From positions 1 through 15,947 of the forward strand of contig DESI01000029.1 of the NCBI GenBank assembly GCA_002361235.1: 15,947 nucleotides of DNA, read 5' to 3'. Under the pieces are notes generated by a model that searched no databases, had not been told where the DNA came from, and saw only the letters and a program-made list of their open reading frames with translations. This document shows positions 7,385 to 15,840 of the stretch, piece by piece (position 1 is the first letter of the stretch; the number at the start of each line of letters is the position of its first letter). Origin of the DNA: Porphyromonadaceae bacterium UBA3318 (GTDB lineage Bacteria > Bacteroidota > Bacteroidia > Bacteroidales > Muribaculaceae). Both the position numbers and the translations under genes were made by a program.

Positions 7385-9151
7385 TCAACGTGCCGATACG
7401 ACAACGTCCTTGATTCTCCATGTGTCGGCTCCGGCCTCGCTGGAAGCATACTTGAAGGCTATCTGTATCTTCTTGCCTGCGAAGGCACTGATGTCGATGT
7501 CGCCGGAGTTGGCGTATGTCCAGTTGCCAGACGGCGGCCAATTCGGGATGTCGTATTCGGTCCATTCGGGCTGGCCTACCTCGCGCACTGCGAACTTGCA
7601 CAGCGTACGGAGCGTGGTCTGGAACCGGGCCTCGTGATCGAAGCTGGCCTTTGCCTCAAGCTTACCTGTCAGGTCTATCTCGGGGCTGACGGCGTATGAC
7701 AGTGCCTCATAGTTGACATTTCCCACGAATGCGCTGCCGTTCAGGTAGTATTTACCGTTATAGTCACGCCACGACCACACGCGGGTTACCGGAGAATTCA
7801 TTATCACGTTGTCGAATGTCCAGTCGCACGAAGTGGCCGTTTCGAGCAGTCCATGGTACACTTCCTTGAAGTCGCCGGTGGGGACATTGATTTCCACACC
7901 CTCGATGGCGAACGAGCCTATTGTGCCGGGGCAGTCCGTCATACCCGTTATGCCTAAGTACGAGCCTACCGTACCGAGCACCGAAAGCTTTTTCTTATAA
8001 ACGTCGGGATGGTCTATAAGGTTGGCGTAACGGCGCAGCATCGAGCCTTGGGTCAGGTCGACCGTGACGCACTTCGACAGGTCGGTGCAGTCGGGGTCGT
8101 CGGCTATCAGCAGGTTGTTGTCCAGCTCGGCGTCCTTGCCGAATATCACCTTGTCGGCTGCCGTGGCGGTCTCGCCGGCCTTGACGGAACCGACTATGTA
8201 ACCGGTGGCCCAGCCCTCGCGCATGTTGTAGTTGCCGCTAAGCATCTGCTCTACGGTAAACGGTTTCTCCTTCGCGCCGTCGTTGCTGATCATGACGTCG
8301 CTGCGGTCGCGCAAGGTCAGCTGCCACGAGTCGCCGTAGTAACCCAGGATGCCGCGCACATTGCCCGTACCCATGGGCAGCGGGTCGTTATAGAAGTTGC
8401 TGTAACCCGAGTTACGCACTGCGATCGAGTCGCCGGCCTCGTTCTTGATGTAACGCGACACTGTCTCCTGCTTGGGCGCGAATGTAAGCTTGCCGTCGGC
8501 GCCTGAGAAGCTGACGTTGCGTATCTCAACCAGCTGGCTCTGCAGTCTGATCAGGTCGCCCTGCGAGATAGGCAGCGTGAGCGAGATGCAGTACATGTTG
8601 TCGGCGGGCCATTGCTCGTCGTATGTCACAAGTTTGGTGTCGGGATTGGGTAGACCCGTTTTCTGGGCGTGTCCCAGCCAGTTGTCGTAGGCCATGAATC
8701 CCAGCTGCGGCGCTCCGTCGTAAGGATCGCCCGGGGCGCCCACCTGCTGCAGGCCGCGGTAGTAACCGATGTAGAGGCCGGTCATGTCTACCACCACTTC
8801 CTGACCCAGACGGTAGCTGGTGTACATGCTGCCCTGGCGTATTGAGAACGTCAGCGCGGCGGTCTCGTCCTGCACCACCAGGTTCTGGTAGATATTGCCC
8901 GAGGCGTCCGACGACACCACGCGGCCGTGGATTATGTAGTGCGAGCCATCCTCCTTGGTGCCTACAAGCTCCGTCTTGTTCTGGAACTCGGTCTTGAGTT
9001 CGGCGATGGTCATGTTAGGCTGGATGGTAGCCTCCGGCACCTGGAGATCCGGCGTGTCCATGTCGGCCTGGCAGGCGGTCATGCCCGCAGCCAACGCCAG
9101 CGCCCCGATGCCGAGTGTGATTATCTTATGTCTTTTCATTTTCGTACTCAT
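7385..9151 (-). CDS. DUF5689/DUF6359-type lipoprotein
   Basis: A predicted outer-membrane lipoprotein of unknown biochemical role. Seen: a signal peptide with lipobox MTAC (lipidated C27) followed by the acidic CQADMD; a DUF5689-like domain (about 45-290) with IIHGRVVSSDASGNIYQN and LVVQDETAALTFSIR, a pattern that reads like an OB-fold strand set; a DUF6359-like domain (about 292-420) with WATGYIVGSVKAG and a VLGTVGSYLG strand; and a jelly-roll-like C-terminal domain (about 430-588) with SPEIDLTGK and LCKFAVRE. The C-terminal domain is closely similar to that of the upstream lipoprotein, so the two genes share a duplicated module. The ATG at 9151 overlaps the stop of that gene by 4 bases; an alternative ATG four codons on (MKRHK) gives a more typical signal peptide. 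Nucleic-acid binding by the OB-like domains is inference. Confidence 0.85.
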   Translation of the reverse strand: MSTKMKRHKIITLGIGALALAAGMTACQADMDTPDLQVPEATIQPNMTIAELKTEFQNKTELVGTKEDGSHYIIHGRVVSSDASGNIYQNLVVQDETAALTFSIRQGSMYTSYRLGQEVVVDMTGLYIGYYRGLQQVGAPGDPYDGAPQLGFMAYDNWLGHAQKTGLPNPDTKLVTYDEQWPADNMYCISLTLPISQGDLIRLQSQLVEIRNVSFSGADGKLTFAPKQETVSRYIKNEAGDSIAVRNSGYSNFYNDPLPMGTGNVRGILGYYGDSWQLTLRDRSDVMISNDGAKEKPFTVEQMLSGNYNMREGWATGYIVGSVKAGETATAADKVIFGKDAELDNNLLIADDPDCTDLSKCVTVDLTQGSMLRRYANLIDHPDVYKKKLSVLGTVGSYLGITGMTDCPGTIGSFAIEGVEINVPTGDFKEVYHGLLETATSCDWTFDNVIMNSPVTRVWSWRDYNGKYYLNGSAFVGNVNYEALSYAVSPEIDLTGKLEAKASFDHEARFQTTLRTLCKFAVREVGQPEWTEYDIPNWPPSGNWTYANSGDIDISAFAGKKIQIAFKYASSEAGADTWRIKDVVVSAR

Positions 9152-10689
9152 TTAGACTTACCGGTGATTTTGAGATTACGTATTTCCCAGGAGTCGGCTG
9201 CGCTTGCCGTGGAGGCATATTTGAAGCCGACCTCTATCTTCTTGTCCTCGAATGCGGAGAGGTCTATCTCGCCCGACTTGACGAAGTTCCAGTTTCCGGC
9301 CGTAGGCCAGGTGGGGATATCAAGTTCGGTCCATTCCGTTGTTCCGGACTCGCGCACCACAAACTTGCACAGCTGCCTTATGTTGCGCTGATAGTTGGCG
9401 GCGTGTTCGAACTCCAGCGTGAGGTTGGTCTTGCCGGTCAGGTCGATTTCGGGCGAGATGGCGTATGCCAGAGCCTCGTGTGCTCCGTTAACGAATGCCG
9501 TACCGTACAGGTAGTGTCCTCCGTTGCGCTCGGTCCAACTCCATACGGAAGTAAGGCCCCCCAGATTGATGTTGTCGTATGTCCAGTTGATGCTGGAGGC
9601 CGCACCGTCAAGGCCGGTGTATATCACCTCGGGAGCACCGCCTATGTTCACGTTGTCCAGACAGTATGCCGTGCAATTGGAGGCTCCGCGAGCGCTGTAA
9701 TAGCGCCATGCCACCTTGATGTCGCCGCTCAGCTCCGACAGGTCGATCTTGGTGGTCACCCAGTCGCTGTAACCCTCGGCGGGTGCCTCGGGGATGTCGG
9801 CGTCGAGCTTACGTGCGGCCTCGCCGTCCTGCATCAGCCATACCTCTAAGGTGGAGTCGTCGGCCTTGTATCCGGCGCGCAGGCTGAACGACACTGTCTT
9901 CTCTATGCTCTGGTCCAGGTCGACCGCCGGGCTTACCAGCCAGTCCTCGTACGGGCCGCCGTTGGCCGTGGCGTTGTATGCACTGGCCACGATGTAATTG
10001 TTGTTGCCGTTCTGGGCGATACCCCAACCCAATATGTTGCCGCTTACGGTCAGCACCTTCCAGCCCTCGGCCTTGTAGGTGTTCAGGTCCGTGGACGTGT
10101 CGAAGCCCTGCCACAGATAGCGCACGGCGGGAACGTCGGTGTTGACGGGTTCCTTTCCCTTGTCGCCCCATTCATAGTCCGAAACGGAGCGGACGCCGTA
10201 GACGCCGCAGTATTTCGAACCGGTGGTGCCGCGCAGGGTCACGAGCTTGTACAGGTTGTCGGGATGGTCTTTCAGGTTCAGTGCGTTGCGCACGGGGCCG
10301 CTGGGCAGCTGCACGCTGGCGCATTCCTCCCATGTCAGCGGGTTCTCGTCGGTAATGGTTTCGGGATTACGGGAGGTGATCAGCATATTGGTGGCCACGG
10401 TGCATGGCTCGTCGGCCGTAGGCACGCCGAATGTAGCATCCGACAGCACGTTGCTCACATTGGTGTTGATGTATCCGGCTATGTATCCTGTCACCCACGG
10501 CTCCGCGATGGAGTCGTTGACGAATCCGGTCAGCGCCTGCGCCGCCGTCATCGGGACTTCCCAGGTGCCGAGTCCGATGGTGCCGCCGTCAGGCTGCGGG
10601 ATGGGCGGCTCGGCCAGCTCGTCGTTGCACGACACAAGGCCCATGCCTGCCAACAGAGCCATCGTATATATGATCTTGCTTATTTTCAT
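9148..10689 (-). CDS. DUF6359/choice-of-anchor J-type lipoprotein
   Basis: A predicted outer-membrane lipoprotein encoded directly downstream of the TonB-dependent receptor, in the place a SusD-like protein would take in a glycan locus, but with no SusD/TPR features. Seen: a signal peptide with lipobox LVSC (C21) followed by the acid-rich CNDELAE, which fits a Bacteroidetes surface-export signal; a DUF6359-like domain (about 42-175) with EPWVTGYIAGYINT and LVTLRGTTGSKYCGVYG; a choice-of-anchor J-like jelly roll (about 185-350) with EDWLVSPAVDLDQ and LDNVNIGG; and a second jelly-roll-like domain (about 355-513) with SPEIDLTGK, LCKFVVRE and FKYAS. The last domain matches the C-terminal domain of the next gene. 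It begins 26 bases after the receptor gene and overlaps the next gene by ATGA, so all three are surely one transcript. Confidence 0.85.
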   Translation of the reverse strand: MKISKIIYTMALLAGMGLVSCNDELAEPPIPQPDGGTIGLGTWEVPMTAAQALTGFVNDSIAEPWVTGYIAGYINTNVSNVLSDATFGVPTADEPCTVATNMLITSRNPETITDENPLTWEECASVQLPSGPVRNALNLKDHPDNLYKLVTLRGTTGSKYCGVYGVRSVSDYEWGDKGKEPVNTDVPAVRYLWQGFDTSTDLNTYKAEGWKVLTVSGNILGWGIAQNGNNNYIVASAYNATANGGPYEDWLVSPAVDLDQSIEKTVSFSLRAGYKADDSTLEVWLMQDGEAARKLDADIPEAPAEGYSDWVTTKIDLSELSGDIKVAWRYYSARGASNCTAYCLDNVNIGGAPEVIYTGLDGAASSINWTYDNINLGGLTSVWSWTERNGGHYLYGTAFVNGAHEALAYAISPEIDLTGKTNLTLEFEHAANYQRNIRQLCKFVVRESGTTEWTELDIPTWPTAGNWNFVKSGEIDLSAFEDKKIEVGFKYASTASAADSWEIRNLKITGKSK

Positions 10690-10715
10690 TGTCTTATATG
10701 TTTATGGTCTGTTCC

Positions 10716-13495
10716 TTAGAAGCGGATGCCCACGTTGAAGAACACGCGTATGCCCTGGGCGTACCAGATCTTGTTGGGGAATTTGTTCACGTCATAGTTG
10801 GTATAGTCGAACTTACCTTCCTGCCAGCCGCCGGTCTGGATGTTGCGGTTGTTCAGCAGGTTGTTCACACTGAGGTTGAAGTTCAGCGAACCGAACTTCG
10901 TGTATATCAGCTTGCCCACCGACAGGTTGACCACCCATTCGGAGTTCAGTTTGTCCTGATATGCGATGGCGTCGCGACGGCTGATGTAGTCGGCCTCCGA
11001 CGAACAGAATTTCCACAGGTCGGGCATCTCCTCGTGGCGTGCGGGCGAGATCTCGAACCATGTGTCGCCGAACCACTGCGCGTTGGCCTCGAAGAACCAC
11101 TGCTTGATGTTGTAGTTCACTCCGAACGAGTAAACCTGCTGCGGCGTGCCGCCGATGCGGTAGTTTAGTACAGTCTCTTTTCGATATCGGCCTCCGCACC
11201 GTTCTCGTAGCTGCGGATACCCATCGGGTTGTTCTTGTACTGATAGCGCGCGTATGTGCCGGCGAAAGTCACCGACAGGTTGCTCAGTATCTTGTACTCC
11301 ATACCCAGTTCCACGCCCTTGTACTCGGTCTCCATGCCGCTGATGGCGTAGTTCATGAAGGAGTTTGCCTGGTAGTCGTAGAAGTTTGAGCGCTTCAGGC
11401 CGTCCCAGTTGTGGGTGATGAAGCCGGTGAGGCTACCGCGGAAGTTCTTGTAGTTCCATGTATAGGAGAGGTCGGCGCTGATGTATTTCTCGGTCTCGAG
11501 GTTCTTCACGGCGTTGTCCTTGGTGCGGGGCGACACGTATGCGTCGTAGGGCAGCGGAGCGCGGTTGCCGAGTCCGAAGTGGGCCGTGATGTAGTTGCGT
11601 CCGTCTATCTTGTAGGTCACGCCGGCCTTGAGGGCGCCGGTGTTGAAGGTATGCGTCTTGCCGTTGCCGTAGGAATTCTCGGGGGCGCGGCCGTTCTGCA
11701 TGTTACCGTGACGCATGAAGCTGATCAGGTTGTACTCCAGCGCATAGTTCACGTTGAAGTGCCGGGTGTTGATCTGGTTCTGTATCCACAGACGGCCGTG
11801 ATAGTTGTGGATGTTGTAGTCGTAACCGAACACATCGCCCTTGCCTACCTTGCGGTTGGGGTTGCGCATATCGTTCTGCATGATGTTGACGTCGCCGGCG
11901 AAGTCACGCTCGGAGAAGTTGTCGACATCGCGCCAGAACTCGCCGCCCAGCAGGTCGCGAACGGTCTTGTAGTAATGGCCGTTGGTGTAGTCGAAGCTGA
12001 GACCGCCCTGCAGCGTCATGATGTCGCTGAGCCGGTAATCCAGATATGAGTTCAGCATCCACTGCGTGAAGTTGCTGTGACGGTCCTCTAAGATATAGCT
12101 GGACTGTCCGCGCAGTTCCGGGTCGCGGTCATACTGGATGCAGTTCATCAGGTTGGTCTGATAGATGTTGTCCCAGTTGATCTGACGGTGGGCCTTGTCG
12201 CCGCCCCACCAGTCGGTCACATACTGCTGCTGTGCGAGCTGCGCGGCGAACAGGTCGGGTTCCAGGTCGCGGTCGGCCGTCGGCTTGAAGTAGCTGGGCA
12301 GGTTGCGGTAATAGTCAGGCTTCGGGTCCGGAGCCATATAGAACTGTATGGCGGAGCTTGAGTAGTTGGAGCTGCGGAATCCGGCGCCGGTGTTGAGCTG
12401 AACGCCCATCTTGGGTTTCCATATCCAGTTTACCAGCACGGTGGGGTCGAAGCTCTCCACTATGCGCGAGCTTTTCTTCTTGCCGTTCAGGTAACCCCAG
12501 CTGGGGTTGTACAGGTTGGAGCCGGCCAGGTCGTAAGCCTCCTGCGTGGCGGCGGCGTTGGTGGCGCGCTGTGTGGGCGCTCCCCATGTGGAGATGTTGA
12601 GGCTGTGCTTGTCGTTGAACACCTTCTGCAGCGACAGGAAGTAACCGAAGCTGTTGTAGAACGTGCCCTCGATCACGCCCTCCGGAGCGTAACGGCCAAT
12701 GATGGAAGCGGTGAACGCCCAGCCGTGCTTGTTGAGTCCGGTGGAATACTGCAGCATGGCGCGCAGCATGTAGTTGGAGTTGGTGTACGACAGGTTTCCG
12801 CGCCAACCGGGGGCGAACTGCGAGGCGTAGGTGGTGATGTTGGTGGCGCCGCCTATGTCGCCGAAGCCGTAGGCCGCGGCCGACATGCCGAGGTCGGTGG
12901 TACGCGAACGGAACGCGCTGGACGTCATGCCGCCGAACTGCGAGTAGTTGAAGCGGCCGCGCATCGCGTCGTTGAAGTTGAAGCCGTTCACATAGCCCGA
13001 CTGCCACTGCTGCTCGTAGCCACGCAGCCTGAAGCGCATGGTGCTGAACTTATAGTTGGCGGCCTGGTAATAAACATCGTCCGTGGCTCCCTGGATGGTA
13101 CCGATGTTCTGGCTCAGACCCTCGTCGTCCAGAAGGTCCTCCTCATTGAAAAGATAATTCTCGGAATCGAGGGCCGGGGCGTCGAATCCGGCGGGCGTCA
13201 GCTTGATGTCGCCCAGGTTGCTCACCATGCCGGCCACTATGTTCACGTCCACGTATGCATCCTCGTAGCCGGAGGCTATGATTTCCAGCACATCCTTACC
13301 CTGCCGGGCGTTGGAGATGGTGAACACGCCGTCCGAGCCGCTGGTCACGAAGAGAGCCTGGTCGCTCAACACCACATTGGCGTTGCCCACCGGCGCGCCG
13401 CTCTTGGCGTCCACCAGCGTGCCCTTGACTCCCGTGGCCGCCATCCCCTGGAATGCCAGGGCGATCAGCAGCAATATTGTCAGTCTTGTTCGCAT
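10716..13495 (-). pseudogene. TonB-dependent receptor, split by one frameshift
   Basis: An outer-membrane active importer that would use TonB energy to bring in a ligand caught at the surface. Seen: a signal peptide (about 1-19, ending GMAATG); a carboxypeptidase-regulatory-like domain (about 22-105, VKGTLVDAKSGAPVGNANVVL); a plug with GDIGGATNITT; then a long beta-barrel. The first frame (13495-11165, 776 residues) stops after EADIEKRLY. The rest of the barrel (10716-11120 and upstream to 11178) is in another frame: TVLNYRIGGTPQQVYSFG, NVNYNIKQ-type strands, and a C-terminal FFNVGIRF ending in the phenylalanine expected of an outer-membrane barrel. Joined, it would be about 926 residues, a normal size. 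There is no TonB-box call and no SusD partner. It follows the nuclease-like gene by 24 bases. It may be functional if the frameshift is an error or is bypassed. Confidence 0.9.
11178..11181 (-). other. Frameshift site in the receptor gene
   Basis: On the minus strand the sequence reads GAT ATC GAA AAG AGA CTG TAC TAA. One more A in the four-A run would read GAT ATC GAA AAA GAG ACT GTA CTA AAC TAC, giving DIEKETVLNYR and running on into the rest of the barrel. A ribosome slipping back one base on A-AAG would give the same protein. The lesion is therefore exactly one base and its position is well defined. Confidence 0.8.
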
Positions 13496-13501
13496 GTTAT
13501 T

Positions 13502-13535
13502 GTCAGTCTATTTCTTGGGTCAGTCTATTTCTTGG
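13502..13535. repeat. 17-bp perfect tandem duplication at a stop codon
   Basis: The unit GTCAGTCTATTTCTTGG occurs twice without a gap (13502-13518, 13519-13535) and continues for five more bases. It covers the last codons and stop of the phosphatase-family gene and the gap before the receptor ATG. Removing one copy leaves the protein end unchanged and shortens the gap from 24 to 7 bases, so the duplication looks recent and affects only spacing. Confidence 0.95.
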
Positions 13536-14572
13536 GTCAGGAATATCTCGGTCGGCAGGTGGTCGGAATAGCCGTTGGTCCAGGCTCCCGACGAGAAGGT
13601 GCGCAGGGGATAGCCCTTGTACTGGCCGTCCTGCTGCAGCAGGAACGGCTTGTTTAGCACCTCGGCGCCGTAGTATTTCACGCCGCAGGCTCCGTCCACT
13701 ATGTTCTTGTTAACTATGATCTGGTCGAACAGGTCCCAGCCTCCGCGGTATATATAGGAGCCGATGCCCTTGTCCAGTTTCTCCCAGAAGGGATTGAAGA
13801 ATCCGCCGGCCACGGTCTTTTCGATGTTCTTGACGGCACCGAGAGTCTCGGCCACGGACTTGTTGTGCGGGTCGTCGTTGAGGTCGCCCATCACGATGAC
13901 ACCTATCTTCGGGTCAATCTTATACAGGGAGTCGGCTATGGAGCGTGTCAGCTTTGCGGCGGCTTCGCGCAGGTAGCTGCTCTGCTTCTCGCCTCCGCGG
14001 CGGCTGGGCCAGTGGTTCACTATCACGGCCACGCGGCTGTAGCCCGTCACCTTGTTGCCCAGCAGCCCGACAACGCACATCTGGTCGCGCGTCTTGAACC
14101 ACGGCATCGAGTCGATGGTCAGCACATGATTGGTGGTGCGCAGCGGGCGAAAGAACTTGGGATTGTACAGCAGGCCCACGTCCACGCCTCGGCGGTCGGG
14201 GCTGTCGTGGTGGATGATGCCGTAGTTGCGGTCCTTGATCTGCGGATCCTTCACCAGATCCTGCAGCACGGTGATGTTCTCTATCTCGCTCACTCCTATC
14301 ACGGCCGGCCCGTCGGGCGTGGTGCGCGTGGTCATCTGCGAAATGGAGTATCCAATGTTCTTGATCTTCGACCAGTACTTCTTGCCGTCCCAGCGGTAGG
14401 ATCCCTTGGGACTGAACTCCAGATCGTATTTGCCGTTGTTGTTGATGGTGTCGAACAGGTTCTCCAGGTTGTAGAAGGCCACGCCGTAGGTGGCTATCTT
14501 CTTGGCCGCGAGCTGTCCTGCGACTCCTGTCAGAGCCAGCGACACTATCAGCGCAGTTATCAGTCTTCGCAT
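13520..14572 (-). CDS. Secreted endonuclease/exonuclease/phosphatase-family protein
   Basis: A predicted exported, metal-dependent phosphodiesterase with the DNase I-like fold; members of this superfamily cut DNA, RNA or small phosphates. Seen: a signal peptide (about 1-23, cleavage near QLAAKK, no lipobox); FYNLENLFDT (N35); VSEIEN (E96, metal ligand); HHDSPDRRGVDVGLLYNP; VNHWPSRRGG (H187); GDLNDDP (D230, N232); and SDHLP (D337, H338). All active-site motifs of the fold are present in order, and the 350-residue length suits the secreted Bacteroidetes subgroup. It lies 65 bases after deoC and 24 bases before the receptor gene. Nuclease activity is favoured by the second nuclease in the locus, but a phosphatase acting on phosphoesters cannot be excluded. 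Confidence 0.9.
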   Translation of the reverse strand: MRRLITALIVSLALTGVAGQLAAKKIATYGVAFYNLENLFDTINNNGKYDLEFSPKGSYRWDGKKYWSKIKNIGYSISQMTTRTTPDGPAVIGVSEIENITVLQDLVKDPQIKDRNYGIIHHDSPDRRGVDVGLLYNPKFFRPLRTTNHVLTIDSMPWFKTRDQMCVVGLLGNKVTGYSRVAVIVNHWPSRRGGEKQSSYLREAAAKLTRSIADSLYKIDPKIGVIVMGDLNDDPHNKSVAETLGAVKNIEKTVAGGFFNPFWEKLDKGIGSYIYRGGWDLFDQIIVNKNIVDGACGVKYYGAEVLNKPFLLQQDGQYKGYPLRTFSSGAWTNGYSDHLPTEIFLTQEID

Positions 14573-14637
14573 GATGTATAAGTACAGTTTAGTTTAAGGT
14601 TGAGGATTATTCCGACCACAGGTCAGTCCGGAACGAT

Positions 14638-15516
14638 TCAGAAGAACTTCACTTCCTTTCCTTCGAGGCTGGACAGAACTGCGTTGGCCAGGCTGGATGC
14701 GCCGAGACGGAACAGGTCCTGATTCAGCCATTCGTCGCCGAGCACTTCCTTCACCACTGCGTAATAGTTCAGGGCATCCTCGGTGGTGCGCACGCCGCCC
14801 GCGGCCTTGAAGCCCACCTTGCGGCCCGTCTTCTCGTAGTATTCCTTGATGCACTGACACATCACGTAAGCGGCCTCCAGGCTGGCGCCCTTGTAGATCT
14901 TGCCGGTCGAGGTCTTGATGAAGTCGGCGTCGCAGTACATGGACAGTATCGACGCGCGCTTTATGGCGGCGGCCGTCTTCAGGCAACCGGTCTCCAGTAT
15001 CACCTTCAGTCTGGCGTCCTTGGCGGTGTTCTTCAGCTCGATCAGCTCGTCGCACAGTTCCTCGTAGTTCTCGTCAAGGAACATACCGATGTTCAGCACC
15101 ACGTCCACCTCCTGCGCACCGGAAGCCACGGCCAGGGCCACGTCGGCCACCTTGACGGCGGTAAATGTCTGGCTCGACGGGAAACAGCCGGCCACGACGC
15201 ATACGTCAACACCCTCCACGTCAAGGTGATCCTTCACCACCTCGGCGAAATTGGAATAGACGCAGATGGCGGCCACGTGGCCGTACTGCGGATATTCGGC
15301 ATCAAAATCGTTGACACGGTTGGTGAACTTGGCCACGCTGCGCTCCGAGTCCTCGGTGCTGAGGGTGGTCAGGTCTATCGAGTTCAACAGAAACTTATAT
15401 ACTTCTGGGCTCGCGTACTGCGGAGCCTTTTCCACTATCTTTGCGACTTCGCTTGCCACCAGGGCGTCGTCTTCAGTCACTTTGCTGGCCTTGATGGCCT
15501 CGTTATATCTGTCCAT
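14638..15516 (-). CDS. deoC: Deoxyribose-phosphate aldolase
   Basis: It splits 2-deoxyribose-5-phosphate into acetaldehyde and glyceraldehyde-3-phosphate in the cytoplasm, the last step of deoxynucleoside catabolism. Seen: a TIM-barrel class I aldolase with the acid residue in EVDVVLNIG (D138), the Schiff-base lysine K201 in FIKTSTGK, the second lysine K237 in VGFKAAGGVRT, and the phosphate-binding end RLGASSLAN. All catalytic residues are present. The 292-residue length is a little more than the 259 of E. coli because of an N-terminal helix region. The ATG at 15516 follows an A-rich leader, as is usual here. It is the first gene of the minus-strand series. Its 65-base gap to the next gene holds no clear terminator, so cotranscription is likely but not certain. 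Confidence 0.96.
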   Translation of the reverse strand: MDRYNEAIKASKVTEDDALVASEVAKIVEKAPQYASPEVYKFLLNSIDLTTLSTEDSERSVAKFTNRVNDFDAEYPQYGHVAAICVYSNFAEVVKDHLDVEGVDVCVVAGCFPSSQTFTAVKVADVALAVASGAQEVDVVLNIGMFLDENYEELCDELIELKNTAKDARLKVILETGCLKTAAAIKRASILSMYCDADFIKTSTGKIYKGASLEAAYVMCQCIKEYYEKTGRKVGFKAAGGVRTTEDALNYYAVVKEVLGDEWLNQDLFRLGASSLANAVLSSLEGKEVKFF

Positions 15517-15840
15517 AATCTTTCGTCTTTGTGTTCTTTCGTTTTGGTATTATTATTTCAGGTATTATTATACGCATGGTTAAGGTATAACCTGCGCACA
15601 CGGTTGTCAGTTTGCAAATTTATGGATAATTTTGCAATAAATAAAATTTTTTTCGTCTCGTAACATATTGTTAATACCCTCTTATTTTCAAAAGAGCATT
15701 CTCCGGAGAGCATTTTCCCGTAAAAATGCTTTTTACAAAAAGCACTTTAGTAAACATTGTTTATAGTCTGTGCACATTAACTAATTTCCATGTTGAATTC
15801 ATTAAGAATCTGAATCCAAGCGGCAATTATTAGCCACTCT
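15517..15840. other. Intergenic region upstream of deoC
   Basis: An A+T-rich stretch with no strong gene. It holds the possible deoC promoter, a palindrome TCTCCGGAGA near 15700, a hairpin AGCATTTT-cccgta-AAAATGCT (15709-15730) with T residues after it on the plus strand, and a 13-base inverted repeat TAAACATTGTTTA (15751-15763) that could be an operator. The plus-strand hairpin could be a weak terminator, but no plus-strand gene lies upstream of it within the window. Confidence 0.4.
15615..15644 (-). promoter_or_regulatory. Possible deoC promoter
   Basis: On the minus strand TAAATTTG (15622-15615) matches the Bacteroidetes -7 element TAnnTTTG. The -33 element about 20 bases upstream is only a weak TTTA-like run in an A/T tract, so the call rests on the -7 box alone. 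The leader to deoC would be about 95 bases. Confidence 0.4.

Noticed and set aside
7385..13495. A polysaccharide utilisation locus of the SusC/SusD type.
   Set aside because: There is no SusD fold, no glycoside hydrolase and no hybrid two-component or anti-sigma regulator; the enzymes present are nucleases.
12605..13657. A 350-residue plus-strand frame opposite the receptor gene.
   Set aside because: Same reasoning: it is antisense to a recognisable receptor and has no domain of its own.
14573..14637. A terminator between deoC and the nuclease-like gene.
   Set aside because: A GACC/GGTC stem is visible but there is no T tract after it on the minus strand.
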